NCBI GenBank assembly: GCA_009760855.2
Contig: WPIO01000019.1
Span: 4,188,501-4,252,500, forward strand
Origin: Cristatella mucedo
Lineage: Eukaryota > Bryozoa > Phylactolaemata > Cristatellidae
DNA: 64,000 bases
Direction: 5' to 3'
Shown: positions 22,290 to 34,029 of the stretch, one piece after another
Layout: every line of letters starts with the position of its first letter
Numbering within the stretch: the first letter of the stretch is position 1
Made by a program: the position numbers and the translations under genes
Notes under the pieces: generated by a model
Databases searched by the model: none
Told to the model about the DNA's origin: nothing
The model's input: the letters and a program-made list of their open reading frames with translations, nothing else

Positions 22290-25015
22290 TCGCTACCGAC
22301 GAATTTCTCGGCACATTTGCAATCTGATCAGGTGGCTGCGCCCGTCTTCGCGTACGTCGCGCCGCCGTACTTCGATCCGTAAAAATAAAGACGGGTAGAG
22401 CGAAATATGGGCATTCTGTTTACTAGAGAGCTGTCGCCGCGCGTTGTGCAATGAATGCGCCATTCGCTGGAGCAAAGGGCTTCTAAACCAACCAGCGCTA
22501 AACTAGTGGGTCTCTTGGCCGCCTGCTAACGTTTAGTAATGGCGGGAGTCTATGAGCCTTGTAAAGGACAGGAAAAACCAACGGAAGCGTATGAAAGCTA
22601 AAGCCGGCAACCAATGCAACGAATCCAGTGGCATAAAGCCATGAACTAGCGCGAGCCCTGCACGCACGAGGCCTGCACTCCTTTCCGTCCTTTCCTGCCC
22701 CACCCTCTGAAGCGCTGAAGAAGTTGTCTTTTTAGCTCGCCAAAAGTAGCATTTCTGCTCAGCGTGAAGTGCTGGACTTGCCCCGAATTTCCCGCGCCGC
22801 TTTCGCGTTGTCGCTAGATAACAATTTAATTATTTTTGTAAAGTGTGAGCGAATTTACTGAACCCGTTACGTAAGTCTTAAATACGTTTTAATTGGCTAC
22901 CATTCGAGCGATTCGACCCCATTTGGCCGCCGACTCGCCTCCTCAATGCGACTCTCGCAGAACCTCATCGAGGCACCGAGCGCTCAGGACTCGAGCGCTT
23001 GAAATGGCCAAATCTGGCGTCGGCTCGCTAGATTAACTTGAATGCGTAGTGATGACAAAAATAATAAAGTATCTGAATGCCACTCTAAGACAAATAAATC
23101 TTTTTCAAAGCACTGTAAAAGTGATGGAAATAAAGCACTCCATAGGCTAGCAATATCACGTAAAATTGTTCAGTGCCCACATGAACACAAAGGACAATCC
23201 ACACGGACAGAGCAAGCGCTGAGAAGAACGGGTGAGCTCACAGCCTCCTTTTAGATGTCAAGTCCTGTACATTTTTGTAGGTATTTGGTGCGATTGTGCT
23301 CAAATTTATTTCGGATGATTTCCGCGACATTAAACGTGAAAATAGATCCTCTTAGCATACATACTCGCATGCTTCTTTTGCTCATTAAAAATTGACACAC
23401 AAAATCTACATTATTACGGACTCTTTTTTTTTCCATCGAGGTTACAAAGCAGCTAGGGATTCTGCTGCTGCTGCTGAGATTTCCTTTCATCGTATACATT
23501 GAGTGCTGCTACTACTATGACCGTTGGTTGCATGACCAAGCTGGTGCCATATACGTCCGGAATCCGCTTGAAAGATAAAAAAAGATAAAAAGCGATAATT
23601 TCGTCGATTGTGACGGTCGGGGGGGGGGAGGGCTTAGGCAATAGGTATGGATCGTGCCCCGCTGTGGGGGTGGGGAACAAATGCTCCCTCCTCCCCCCCC
23701 CAGGCTCCGCCAGTGCATGAGAGCCTTATAGCTGCCTGCGGGCGATGCACAGTTATCTGCTGCCTTAGCTTTGACTGAAACAATAAGACCGAAAACGGAA
23801 GTTCTTCCTGCGCCAGTTATATCGACTACCAAGCCTGCGAATGCTGAAAATTCGTCAGAGTCTACTGCCGCACACGCTACCAATGTTATGGATTGATGGA
23901 CTGATGCTTTACAAGATGTCTAGCTACCATGCGATCGTGCTGCTGACATTTTCTGCACTACACGTCGTGTGAGAGTTGACAGCCCTCGCTGCTTGCCGAT
24001 GTGAAACTATGTTGCAGCATTATTCAGTGCAGAGACAGTCCGATATTTCTTACGCACTACTATGTTAAGATACCGGAGATGACTTCTGGGAAGTCTCGCC
24101 ATTTCTAAATTCCGACAACTCCTGAATTGGCGTGCCATACAAGCGAACGAATGAAACTTCTTGCTCAAACTACTCACGGCAGCCGAACGTGTTCACTTCT
24201 TTGTGTCTAACGTCTGCCACTCGGTGCATACTCAGCTAAGAGATCTCCTGGATACTCTCCAGAATTACCCATAGACTTTTCAACTGAATCTAAGGCAGAA
24301 AAGACTGGATTGGTGAGACGAAGGTTTGAATGAAAATAAGACACTGTCACACGGTTGCTCGTGCAACCGTGCGAGCACGTCTTTCCTCCCTCTGGCAGTA
24401 TGCTAATCTTGTTTTCGTTTTTAAGATCCTTAAAAGTATCTATTTACATTTGATCGAAGATAAGAAGAGGCGCTCGCCTCTACCTCCAGCCATGCATGAC
24501 TTGAAAGTCAGAAAATCTACCGGTTGAAAAGACGCATTTGAGCCCAGTTAGTAGCCACGGTGGCTGTCAGTCGTGCAGATGGAGACGAGGCACGTACAAA
24601 ATAGTTACACAAAATCCTCATTTGTAATCTATTTTGGAGCCTAAAGCGATATCGAAGCCGAATTTCGGCACCTACAGTAGCTTGTTATGTACAAATGCAC
24701 TGTTAATGATTAAAATAAGTAGAACTGAGTTTCATCGGCACAGAAATGACAGCCAATACTGTGTTTGATGATGATATTGGCCAAAGAGAAAGCATGCATC
24801 GTGAAAAGAAGCGTTCGGTTTCTTTTACTACCCAGCCACGGAAGGAATTAACTTCTAAAGGTGATGTGGAACGTTGGCATCTCACATCACTCAGATTGCG
24901 ACTGACTTGGGATTAATTAGCGGTTCCTGAATGGTAGTCCATGGGAACAGGATATGTGGTAATCTTTATTTTAGGAAGCAAAGTAGAATATCCGAAGTAA
25001 TTTTAAGTCAATTGT
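22290..25015. other. Upstream flank of the transporter gene, no gene recognised
   Basis: Open frames here are short and featureless. A segment with TAATTTCGTCG and a G-run at about 23595-23640 recurs at 27645-27700 (see separate entry). Confidence 0.45.
23595..23705 (+). repeat. Dispersed repeat of unknown class with G10 run, copy 1
   Basis: GATAATTTCGTCGATTGTGA then CGGTC and ten G; a second copy is at 27645-27730. The downstream GGGGGTGGGGAACAAATGC also partly matches GGGGGAGGGCAAATGTCGC at the second site. Confidence 0.5.
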
Positions 25016-25017
25016 AC

Positions 25018-25185
25018 TTGGGCGGTATTGGCTCAGCGGGTAAGGTGCTCGTTCTTCACGACCGAGGTCGTGGGTTCGAATCCCGCAGTGGGCTATCCGT
25101 TATTGCCAGCTGCAAGCGGTGGTGATAGCCCCCTAAGGCTCGTGTGCCGCTATAAAAATGAGGCTGTTAAATCAGCTAAACTATT
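25018..25185 (+). repeat. SINE-2, best preserved copy
   Basis: The head GGCGGTATTGGCTCAGCGGG contains an A box, and GGTCGTGGGTTCGAATCCCG a B box with a foldable T-arm-like stem. The body CTGCAAGCGGTGGTGATAGC, AAGGCTCGTGTGCCGCTATA and ATGAGGCTGTTAAATCAGCT follows. The 3' half of the head does not fold into a full tRNA acceptor stem, so it is not a functional tRNA gene. Confidence 0.85.
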
Positions 25186-25847
25186 TTTGGCTTTTGAAGT
25201 GAGGCCTTTGAAGTAAGCCGTACTCCATTTCCGGTGCTCTATATGCTTTCATGCTGTTTGTGCTTTGCGGGATGCGTTGCTGGTGCCACTGGCGTCCTCG
25301 CCTATTCAGATTGGCCAGTTGGCCTTTTCGACACTAGGCGTAAAGTCATCATGATTCGGTGGACCTGCAGCAGAGGCTTACACTATTCTCGAGTACTGGA
25401 CAGGCGTCGGAATGGCGCCTCGTGGGCATTGTGGGTGATTTTAGCGCTGGGCGTAGAACTACTCGCTTCGGGGCTTCGTTTTTCTTCAAGGGTGAATGTC
25501 AAGAAAATACTGAAAATACAAATCCAACAGTAGAATAATTGTTTAGGATACCTTTGAAGAGACGAGCATTATTGATGAGATCTGAATTGATGACAAAGTC
25601 CACACAAATGAAAGCATTAAAATGATTAGGCCAACCGCGCCTAAACCGGAAGCCGCGTATCAGAAAATATTTTTACCGATCTGTGCATCTTATGCAACTT
25701 GTGTCTCAAATTGCTAAACGGTATATCAGAGTACATGTTTACAGCCTTTTTAGGTACCTAGGTACCGGTTTTAGGTACCGGTGACTTTGAAACAGCTTTA
25801 TTTACAGTGCAGCTTTGTACCATGTAAATTACATAACCCGGCCAATA

Positions 25848-26513
25848 CAGTCTTCTCTCGCTACTTCGCGCTTCGACTTTCACGGCTTCACTCTATCGCG
25901 GTTTTTGGAAATACGTGCGAAATATTCACTTCAAAGTTGATCGAAATAGTGAAAATGATACAGCGCACGCTCGTTTGTCTGAGTCAATTACACGCCCCTG
26001 TATTACAATTAAAATTAAAATTACTGTACGTATGGAATGCGGAAGAAGACGAAAATGCTATTGTTGAAGATACTGCACCACCTGAAGACTGTCCTGCTGA
26101 AGTCGGGCCTTCAGAGGAGTAGTAATCTGGCTCTTATTTGCTGTGCCGTACATCTCTTCATCTTAATCGCTTCATCACCAAAAGGAATATTTTCAAAGCT
26201 TGGTGTTTGCGCCTAAGAATTGTGTGTGCAATTAAATGTATAAAAATAACAAAACTATGTTTGCAACGTCTAATATACCTTATTTTGTCCAATATATTTG
26301 GTAATACGAGTGTAATGGTGACTAAAGGGTTGGTATTTCATTTCCGGAGGGCTCTAATAATGTTAAAAACCGGATTTAGAGGGTCACAAACAGGTCGTCT
26401 ATGCTCTAAGTACAAAAATATTCAATTTATAAATAACGAATCCTACTTTGCGGAAATTCTTCTGTCGCGGCAGAGTCTGGAACGGACTAAATGTGATAAA
26501 CGAGGGTCGACTG
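25848..26513 (+). mobile_element. Tigger/pogo-type DNA transposon, internally deleted (666 bp)
   Basis: The left end is CAGTCTTCTCTCGCTACTTC followed by GCGCTTCGACTTTCACGGC, the sequence style of Tigger elements. The right end, read inward, is CAGTCGACCCTCGTTTATC. Both ends are flanked by TA (25846-25847 and 26514-26515), the target duplication of Tc1/mariner/pogo elements. An open frame ending at 26122 gives MIQRTLVCLSQLHAP... and an acidic C-terminus (AEEDENAIVEDTAPPED), consistent with the end of a transposase. The catalytic DDE core and DNA-binding domain are absent, so it is a deletion derivative or decayed copy. Confidence 0.8.
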
Positions 26514-27164
26514 TACTTGATGGATTGACGTACAATTTTAAAAGTGAGTTCAGCTCTTCTTGTGGGCCACTGCATGAGTTCATTTCTGATTTCTATTAGA
26601 TAAGTGTTGCTGCAATAGCAGATAATAAAATTCAAGGCTGGTTGACAAGATGTATACCAAAACTTGTCCAATCAGCAAGTCGTCAAGTCCTTCTCCAAAA
26701 ACTTGGCACTGCTATTCAGTTTATCTGTCCTTGTTTATTCTTTATTGATGTGCCTTGCATAATAATGCAGGGCCCGTCAATAAATTCCCTGATATGCTGC
26801 TCTAAATGACAAGTATAACTCCTTTGCCACAAACGCAGCGCATTTAAGTAGTGAGAGCCCTTTAACTGGTGCTGTTGCTAGTCCTTACACCTTTAATCCA
26901 CAGATTATGATACGTCAGGTTCCTAATGATTATACAACTGCGGCGTCGCTAAGAATCTCCAGCACCATCACACTCGGGCTCAGGATGCCAGCGGTTCGGT
27001 TCTATATGCGTTTGTCACGTTACTACTACAAGCTTATTTGGTATGGAGTCCTGGGAAGAAGCCCTACCTAAAGCTACTTACCTCGTTGTGCATTCGTCGT
27101 TCTGCTTATGAATTATGTTAAGAGGCTCTAAAAAGCCTCGGCTAACCTTGACGTTACATAAAGA

Positions 27165-27315
27165 CCAGGGGTAAGGTTACTTGCCTTTCATGACCCAGGT
27201 GGTGAGTTCGAATCCTGCGGTGGACGATTCGTCATTGCCAACTGCAAGCAGTTTTAATAGCCGTTAAGACACTCCTGCCGCTATACAAATGAAGCTATTG
27301 AACCAACTAACTTTT
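27165..27315 (+). repeat. SINE-2
   Basis: Degraded head (GGTAAGGTTACTTGCCTTTC), B box GGTGAGTTCGAATCCTGCG, then the body CTGCAAGCAGTTTTAATAGC and AAATGAAGCTATTGAACCAAC. Confidence 0.75.
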
Positions 27316-27644
27316 AACTTACACTTTAAATCTTACGACAGCGTTCGCTAGGTTCCTATTTTGGGATGACAGCTCTGGGTATATTCGCAGCACTTCCAGT
27401 GAGATTTAAAAGTGGAGGCCTTTGGCTCAGAGAAAATTACCCAGGAGATCAGAAAAGTGTCTCAATCAGTAGTCGAGCCAGAATTTTCATCTGGGGGCAA
27501 TACCTCTGAAATTTGTGTATAGGGTTAAGACTGAAATTCTTCATGTAGGCTGAGCTAGACTCACGATTAATGAAAAATTATTGCGCAAGATCGCAGTTTT
27601 AATTCGACAGGAACTCGACGATTGCTCTTCTAGTGGAATAAGAC

Positions 27645-27730
27645 ATAATTTCGTCGTCGGTGACGGTCGGGGGGGCGTAGGAATAGGGGCGGCTCAGATC
27701 ACAGCTGTCCTGTAGGGGGAGGGCAAATGT
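27645..27730 (+). repeat. Dispersed repeat of unknown class, copy 2
   Basis: CATAATTTCGTCGTCGGTGA and CGGTC plus seven G match copy 1 at 23595 with small differences. Confidence 0.5.
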
Positions 27731-28491
27731 CGCTGCCCTATACCTGCCTAAATTCTTAGCCAAAAGCTTTAATGCCCAAGCTACCCTAGGATTGTAAGCA
27801 AAGGAAGCAAAGTGGACGGATGTTGACCCTGAATGTTTTATCCGACGAGAGAGCCTTTGGCGACATTTAACCAGTGGAATGACTTTTCCAGATCATCCGT
27901 GCCTCGGTAGCCGAAACTGCACACAAATATCTCTCAAATCGGAGCATTGGCGAGCTCCGATAGTAACTCTTTAGTACCACAATTACTCCGAAATTCAGCC
28001 AGCTGGCGATGAAATTTTTAAAGATTACTAACCTAAAGCAATTTATGAGTTCGAACTGTTGTTGAGGTACTCGGCAATAGGAGTATGAGGCTAATATATC
28101 AGCGCTTTATAAGCGCCGTCGTATACATCATGTAATAATTATCGTAGCCCGGAGCAGGTATTCTTAGCAGTTGCCGAAAGGAGAATCTCGGCCCAGTTTA
28201 CGGACCGGCCGAAAAGGTGCGGCGTGATGTCTCGATCACGCAGAGACCAAGAAATTGAGAAGATACTTTATTAATACGGCGCTCGGTAATTTGCGTCCTT
28301 GCCATCGCCTCGCCCAGCTTCTTTCTTAAGTATCCACCGCACAGTGAGTCGCCCGAGGGACTCGCTCGGGCCTCCACACTGAAACGCGTCAGTCGGCATC
28401 AATCGGACTTGGATTGTGGCTGCCGGGATAAGCGACTCCGGAAATGCAAAAACTGAGAATCGAACGCCTCGGTTGCGAGAGTGGCTGTACT

Positions 28492-28528
28492 CTCGAGGCG
28501 CGATTCCTACTTGGAATCGCGCCTCGAG
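28492..28528. repeat. Perfect inverted repeat, 16-bp arms, 5-nt loop
   Basis: Arm 1 (28492-28507) is CTCGAGGCGCGATTCC, the loop is TACTT, and arm 2 (28513-28528) is the exact reverse complement. The arms are GC-rich, so RNA from either strand would form a very stable hairpin. No run of T follows that would make it a terminator, and no named repeat family here contains it. Confidence 0.95.
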
Positions 28529-29359
28529 CGTTATCAAAACAAGCCGATTAGGCCACGGCTGACAGACGCAGGAGCCAGCAGGCGGCGGCGGCGCCATAGG
28601 ATTCAACGTTCAAAGACAGCACTGGCATCCGTGGACTGCCTCCTCAGTTTCTGCTTCAACCTGGGCGTTAGCTTGCAGTATGATGGCTATTCATTCCGTT
28701 CGGTAACAGATACGTTCAACCTGACCAATTCTGTGTCCAGCACGTTTAGAGGTAAACAAATAGTAAAACTGCAAGCCGTGACCTACCGACATAACCTGCA
28801 AGCCATGATCAGCACCCAGCCTTTGACCTTGGATCATAGCACACGTGTAAGACACGTGCATTTCAAGACCAGGACGTGCTTCGTGAGATAATGCTCGTAA
28901 GGCGCTGCATAAATAAAACTGCTGACTCAGCCGACCTTCACTTTTTTTATCTTACGGGCAAAGGGCAGTGGCCACTGACCAGGAGCCTATACAATATCCA
29001 GGTGAGTGTTCCTTACCTCTCAATCCATGCCTGCAAGTTTTCTATCGGCCGGCGTTGTGCACTTGTCTTTGAATTACAGGTCGTGAAGAACGTGTGCATG
29101 CTCGCTAATATCTCGCACTTGAAACAAAATCAGTCGATGGTGAAATGGTAGCAACATCGGGTACAACATAGAGGGCACCTGCAATCGTGACTCCTACCTG
29201 AATGATAAACCAGACTATTGCCAGATCTGCACTAGAATTCTCTTCAAATGACACGTAAATTATGTTTCTAATTTCAAAGTAAATACATATTTATTATATT
29301 TTACATATATAAAAAGATATTTCTAATTGGAAAGGTATGCAGGAAATGGATTTTACACT

Positions 29360-29443
29360 GCCGTGCTGGTCTGACCCAGTGGTTAAGGTGCTTGCCCTGA
29401 CCAAGGTCTGCCGTGGGCGTTAGCTCGAGCCCCAATGGCATAT
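29360..29443 (+). repeat. SINE-1 head (left half of a SINE split by LINE-B)
   Basis: CTGGTCTGACCCAGTGGTTA (A box), GTTAGCTCGAGCCCCAATGG (B box), then GCATATGT, where the LINE-B tail begins. The missing tail of the same SINE is found at 32905-32972. Confidence 0.8.
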
Positions 29444-32400
29444 GTAATGTAATGTAATGTAATGTAATGTAATGTATCTCCGTCTGTAACTCCACAAAGT
29501 CATAAAGACCACGTGGGTGTTATGCATGAGAGTTTTGTATAGCGCACCCACAGCCTAAGCCGCTTTTGGTACGCATTCGGTACCCAACAGACTTCGTCTC
29601 ACGCAACAAAGAGAAAGTGGGAAGCATAGCAGAGTCAGGAGAGCAGTTGAGGTAGTGAGTAGCATAGAAGTAGCAGCTCAGGACCGCTGAAAAGGATGTG
29701 CCATAGCAGGCAGTAGGAGAGTAGTTGTCGTTGCGTAAGAATTGTGGAAGCAAGTTCCACTGCCTAGGACCTGCAGAGCTAAAGCTGTCGCCAACGGTCT
29801 TTAAGCGGAGGAATGCGACAGCTAATTTATTGTCCACACAGGACCTGAGGGCACGAACAGGCTGAAACTGATGCAGCAGTTCAGCTAGGTACGAAGGAGC
29901 CAAGCCGTGGGTCAGCGTAAGAACTTTGCTCCGTATCCGTTGCTCAACCAGCAACCATCCTAGCTCTTTCAGCAAAGGAGACACGTGCTCAAACCGCTGG
30001 GACTTGCAGACTAGCCTTGCAGCCATGTTCATAGTCAGCTGCAGTGGCATAATAGCTTTCTTTGGCAGCCCAGCCAAAAGGTAATTACAATAATCAAGCT
30101 GAGACAGAACTAAAGAGCTAGTTAAATTTCTTACAAGCCACTGTGGGAGACAGCTCCTAATCTTGGATAGGGATCAGATGTGATGGCTAGCCGTAGAAGC
30201 AGACTTCTGAATGAAGCTTTTGAAATTGAGGCAGCTGTCGAAAACGACACCTAAATTTCGAGCACGTGGTGAAGGTCGCACAATAGCATCACCTATTATA
30301 AGAACAAAGCCTTTTAATCCAGCCACACGCTTAGGGTGTCCTATGAGCAGCAGTTCGGTTTTATCATCATTTAATTTCAGGGAGTTTTCCGACATCCAGG
30401 GTCGAATATCGGCAAGGCAAGCATTCAGTTTCTCAGTTGCTGCAGCAGATTCCGACGGTTTGAATGACAAATACAACTGAGTATCGTCAGCATAAAAGTG
30501 ATATCCTATTCCATGGGCCTTAATCACTTTTCCCAGAGGTTGTGTATAAATGAAGAACAGCAAGGGACCGAGTACAGACCCTCGAGGGACTCCACAGGTG
30601 ACCCTTCTCGTGTGTGAGACCTGACCCCCACACGACACGGATTGAACACGGTCAGACAAGTATGACTTAAACCACGCCAGTGCTTCGTCTGCCAGACCGA
30701 TCGTTGTTCTCAATCGTTCAAGCAGAACTTCGTGATCAATGGTGTCGAAGGCAGCAGACAGATCTAGCAGAGCTAGGGCAGTGACATTCTCGTCGTCGTT
30801 GCTACGTAGAATGTCATTGTTAACACGGAGGAGAGCAGTTTCAGTGGAGTGCCGCCTCTTGAACCCTGATTGAAATGTTTCTGACATTCCATTATTTTCA
30901 ATATGTTCAACCAGCTGCTTAGCAACAATTTTTTCAAGAATCTTTGATAAAAAAGGAAGAAGGGAAACTGGACGATAGTTTGCTAGGACCTCTGTGTCTA
31001 ATCCAGGCTTTTTAAGAATAGGTCTAACGATTGCCGATTTGAAGGACTTGGGACGACCCCTTTTCTCAAAGAAGCATTAAAAATCTTGGTTATGGCAGGG
31101 CTAAGTCGGTCTGCCAGTGAAGACCACAGAGATGAAGGTATAGGGTCTTCAGGAGACGAGCTCTTTTTGCTTGACCTTATTAGAGTAGCCACATCGCATG
31201 AAGAAACCTCGGAGAACCTTGTAAGGAAGGTCACAGGTTGTGGAACCGCGATTGCTTTAGTCGGAGGGGGCTTAATAGAGGCACAAATGTGCACAATCTT
31301 TTCAGTAAAGAAGGCTGAGCACTTTTTGGCTGAGTCCTTAATATCTGGGGAGTCAGACCTCTCAGCATTGGCCAGTAAATGGTTTACTGTCTTATAAACC
31401 TGTTTAGTGTCCGACTGGCAGGAATTCAGCTTTCTAATGAAAAAAGAAGCCCTGGTTTTTTTAAGCTTTCTGGTGTAAACTCGAAGGAAGCCTTTGTAAT
31501 TGACTAGATCTGCATCAGATCCCGATTTCTTGAAACGACGTTCAAGCCTGCGCTTAACCCGGCTCATCTTTAGTTTTTTTGTAAATTGAAAGGAATCTCC
31601 ACGACTTCGAACATGGATAGAGCGAACGGGAGCATGCTTGTCAAGAGCACTCCTGAGTGTTATGTTCATAGCATCAGTGAGGGTATCGAGGCTGCCGGTC
31701 GGGTCTGAATGCAGATCAAGAAGACCTGCATCACAAACAGATTTCAAAAACTTGTCCATGTCAATGCTATGTAAGTTACGTCGTTTGACAAATTCGACAT
31801 TGCCCTGTACGTGCGAGGGAGCACGAATGATAAACGAGACCGAACAATGATCTGAGAGGATCAGTGGGCACACCACAAGGTCCGTGCGGAAGACATCCTT
31901 AGTGATCATGAGATCTAGAATGTGGCCACCGACGTGGGTGCTATGATTAACGTGTTGGGCCAAACCAAAATTCTCCAGAGTCAAGAAATGAGCGGACCTG
32001 GCTGTTGCTAGGATTGTCAACGTGAATATTGAAGTCTCCTACAATCAGTAGTGGCCTATCACACACAAATAGTTTAGCGAGCTCTGAAAACTCCTCTATA
32101 AACAAGTTTAGACAGCCAGTAGGAGGCCGGTATATCACAACAGTGAGAGGCATTGTCTTTGAGGAAGACCTGATTGCAACCGATTCAAACGATGGCCCAT
32201 GCGAGAAACTGCACATTTTATAGCCAAACGATTCGCGAACAACAATTGCAACCCCGCCACCAACCTTGTCAGGACGCATGGACTGATAGAATGAGAACCC
32301 GGGTGGAGTGGTCTCAGAAATACAGCTACTGGAACAAGGCGTCATCCACGTTTCGGTAAGAAGAAATGCATTTAGCTTCTCCTGGACCACATGATCGCGG

Positions 32401-32904
32401 ATAAGTAACCCCCTGGTTTTTAGCGAGCGGACATTTAGTAGGCGGAATTTAAGAGGTTGTCCAACAACTGGGCGATGAAGTGGCTTGTATTCTCCTCCGT
32501 TTACGTCCGGCCCGGCGGACGCGGGCCCTTCGAATTTGAATTGGACCTTGGTAACGGCAGTCAGACGACGTTTCACAACTCGCTGAGCTACGGCGGGTGG
32601 GCTACTACCGCAACAAGTACTATTCAGCGCTTTAAACTTACGGGTCGTTGGTTTGATAGCCGAGCTGTTTATAGGGCGAACGCAGGATGCAGGAAGGTTC
32701 TCACTGACCCGCTGGTAGATATCGACTAATGACGACATCGCACCTTATGCTAAGCAGGTTCTGTTTTGTGTAGCATATCCGAGGACAGCTCATAAATAGT
32801 CACAGCGAAGATAGCAGCAGAATACCAGAAGGTATTATGGAGAAATCAAGTAAAGGTCCACACCACGCTAGGAGTGGCCCGAGGCCGCTCTCTAGCGCGG
32901 GGAG
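29444..32904 (-). mobile_element. LINE-B, near full-length CR1/L2-type non-LTR retrotransposon (~3.46 kb)
   Basis: The 5' end is at about 32904, fixed by the interrupted SINE. A leader of about 165 bases precedes ATG at 32738. Apurinic-type endonuclease: FRLLNVRSLKTRG (its N-terminal LNxRS motif), LLTETW, VVIYRPP and LLIVGDFNIHVD, then ILDLMI and SDHCSV. Reverse transcriptase: [36 protein letters not shown] and the catalytic [10 protein letters not shown], then [10 protein letters not shown]. The C-terminal domain resembles other CR1/L2 elements (LSQLDYCNYLLAGLP, VSPLLKELGWLLVEQRIRSK). The stop is near 29520, followed by a 3' UTR and GGAGATACATTACATT ending in (ATTAC)n. The single long frame carries two frameshifts (about 31990-32020 and 31020-31080) and one TGA (30174-30176), so it is nearly but not fully intact. 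Confidence 0.92.
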
Positions 32905-32972
32905 GAAAAGAAGTGCCTGAATCGAGATTCAAGTTCTCTTAGGGTGCTATGCAAATGAATTATTTATTTTTT
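32905..32972 (+). repeat. SINE-1 tail (right half of the split SINE)
   Basis: GAAGTGCCTGAATCGAGATT, AAGTTCTCTTAGGGTGCTAT and GCAAATGAATTATTTA continue the SINE interrupted at 29443. Confidence 0.8.
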
Positions 32973-33116
32973 TATACACATGACATCGTAGGATCAATCC
33001 ACTGACACAATGACTCCTAACATGAAAACAAAGCTGCCTCTACGGTTCACAGCAATGACTTCTTACCAGATGCTACACGTAACTGGAATACGATCGGTAC
33101 ACAAGCAAGGATCCAT

Positions 33117-33122
33117 TTTATT
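33117..33122 (-). promoter_or_regulatory. Candidate polyadenylation signal AATAAA
   Basis: AATAAA on the minus strand, 40 bases past the TGA of the candidate exon 33162-33249. The spacing is normal for a short 3' UTR. Confidence 0.4.
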
Positions 33123-33161
33123 AAGGTACACACAAGGTATCAGAGCAAAAATATGCCACCC

Positions 33162-33249
33162 TCAGGAGTGCATCATGGTCAAGCCCTTTTTAAGTAGCTT
33201 GCCAACATTCCCAGCAGCAGGTTTGTCTTCAAAATAGGCACGGGTCCCA
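33162..33249 (-). CDS. Candidate terminal exon of an unidentified gene
   Basis: On the minus strand an acceptor (TTGCATTGTGCAG) precedes a frame entered with two bases borrowed from an upstream exon. It reads GTRAYFEDKPAAGNVGKLL and then KKGLTMMHS before TGA at 33164-33162. An AATAAA lies 40 bases further on (33122-33117). The lysine-rich, helix-like ending looks like a real C-terminus. It does not join in phase to the last recognised FBXW9-like exon (which ends in phase 0), so either another exon lies between or this is a separate gene. A possible preceding mini-exon (about 33410-33450) ends with GCAGA and a GTAAGT donor in the right phase, but this is weak. The family is not recognised. Confidence 0.35.
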
Positions 33250-34025
33250 CTGCACAATGCAATTGGTTTGGGTGTAGAAACTTCCTATCCAGTGCACTGC
33301 ATATCCAACAATTGGTAAGTCAAGGAAAACAGACAATATAGCCAAAAACTAGTGCAATAGGTAATTGGCTTAGTTACCAGTTCCGGCGAGCAACCACACA
33401 TGCATGCACTTACTCTGCATGACAGACACTAGTCACGGCGAACAAATCTATAGGCTGTCATACCATAAAGTTATTTTCAACACCCTTACGCCAGGATTCT
33501 GCGGCATTACTCCGGCTAATCTTTGCAGGTACAGAGGCCGACAAAGAAAAGTTGCTGGAAATTTGTCAGAACAGACAGCATGGCGGTCGAAGCAACAGGC
33601 TGTAGCTGCGGTGGGGTTCCAAAAATGAGGACATCGTGAGTAAACGTCTGAATATGACACAAGAGCCATATAGGTGTCGAATGTACCCATGTCGCAAACA
33701 TCGGGATCTTGAGAATGTGTTGCGATTGAAGAATTTTTACTGCACACCAGCCAGCCTTGTTATGGTCCAGGCAATGTATGGTGCAGTCGAAGGGATCCAT
33801 CACAGCAGGCTAGCCCAAGAATGCCATTGGCAAAATGCATCTACAGTCAGACAGAATAGCTACAGTGTGCTTCTGCACAGGTCCGACAGAGCACGAACGA
33901 CATTCTAATAGATTTGACAGTACAGCATCGCACCCTGCTTTAATTAAACGTCCAAAAAGCTTTGTAATGATAAGTGACACTCGTGCAAACAGGGTTTTCT
34001 CCGGTGACACATTTTGTTCACAGTC
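33250..34025. other. Unassigned sequence with open frames on both strands
   Basis: Minus-strand frames at 33448-33747, 33516-33803 and 33810-34040 contain cysteine-rich stretches (LECRSCS, RCPHFWNPT) but no domain I can name. The region may hold exons of the gene ending at 33162. Confidence 0.3.
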
Positions 34026-34029
34026 ACAG

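Larger units (their letters stand above)
26516..29355. other. No gene recognised
   Basis: Contains a SINE-2 copy and a perfect palindrome (separate entries). Frames at 28271-28606 (minus) and 28481-28891 (plus) overlap the palindrome and have no family I know. Confidence 0.4.

Noticed and set aside
25020-25095. tRNA gene in the SINE-2 head
   Set aside because: A and B boxes are present and a T-arm can form, but the acceptor stem does not pair and the same body follows in every copy; it is a SINE head.
28271-28891. Coding gene across the palindrome (frames on both strands)
   Set aside because: Frames arise on both strands around the same GC-rich segment, with no motif and no splice evidence.
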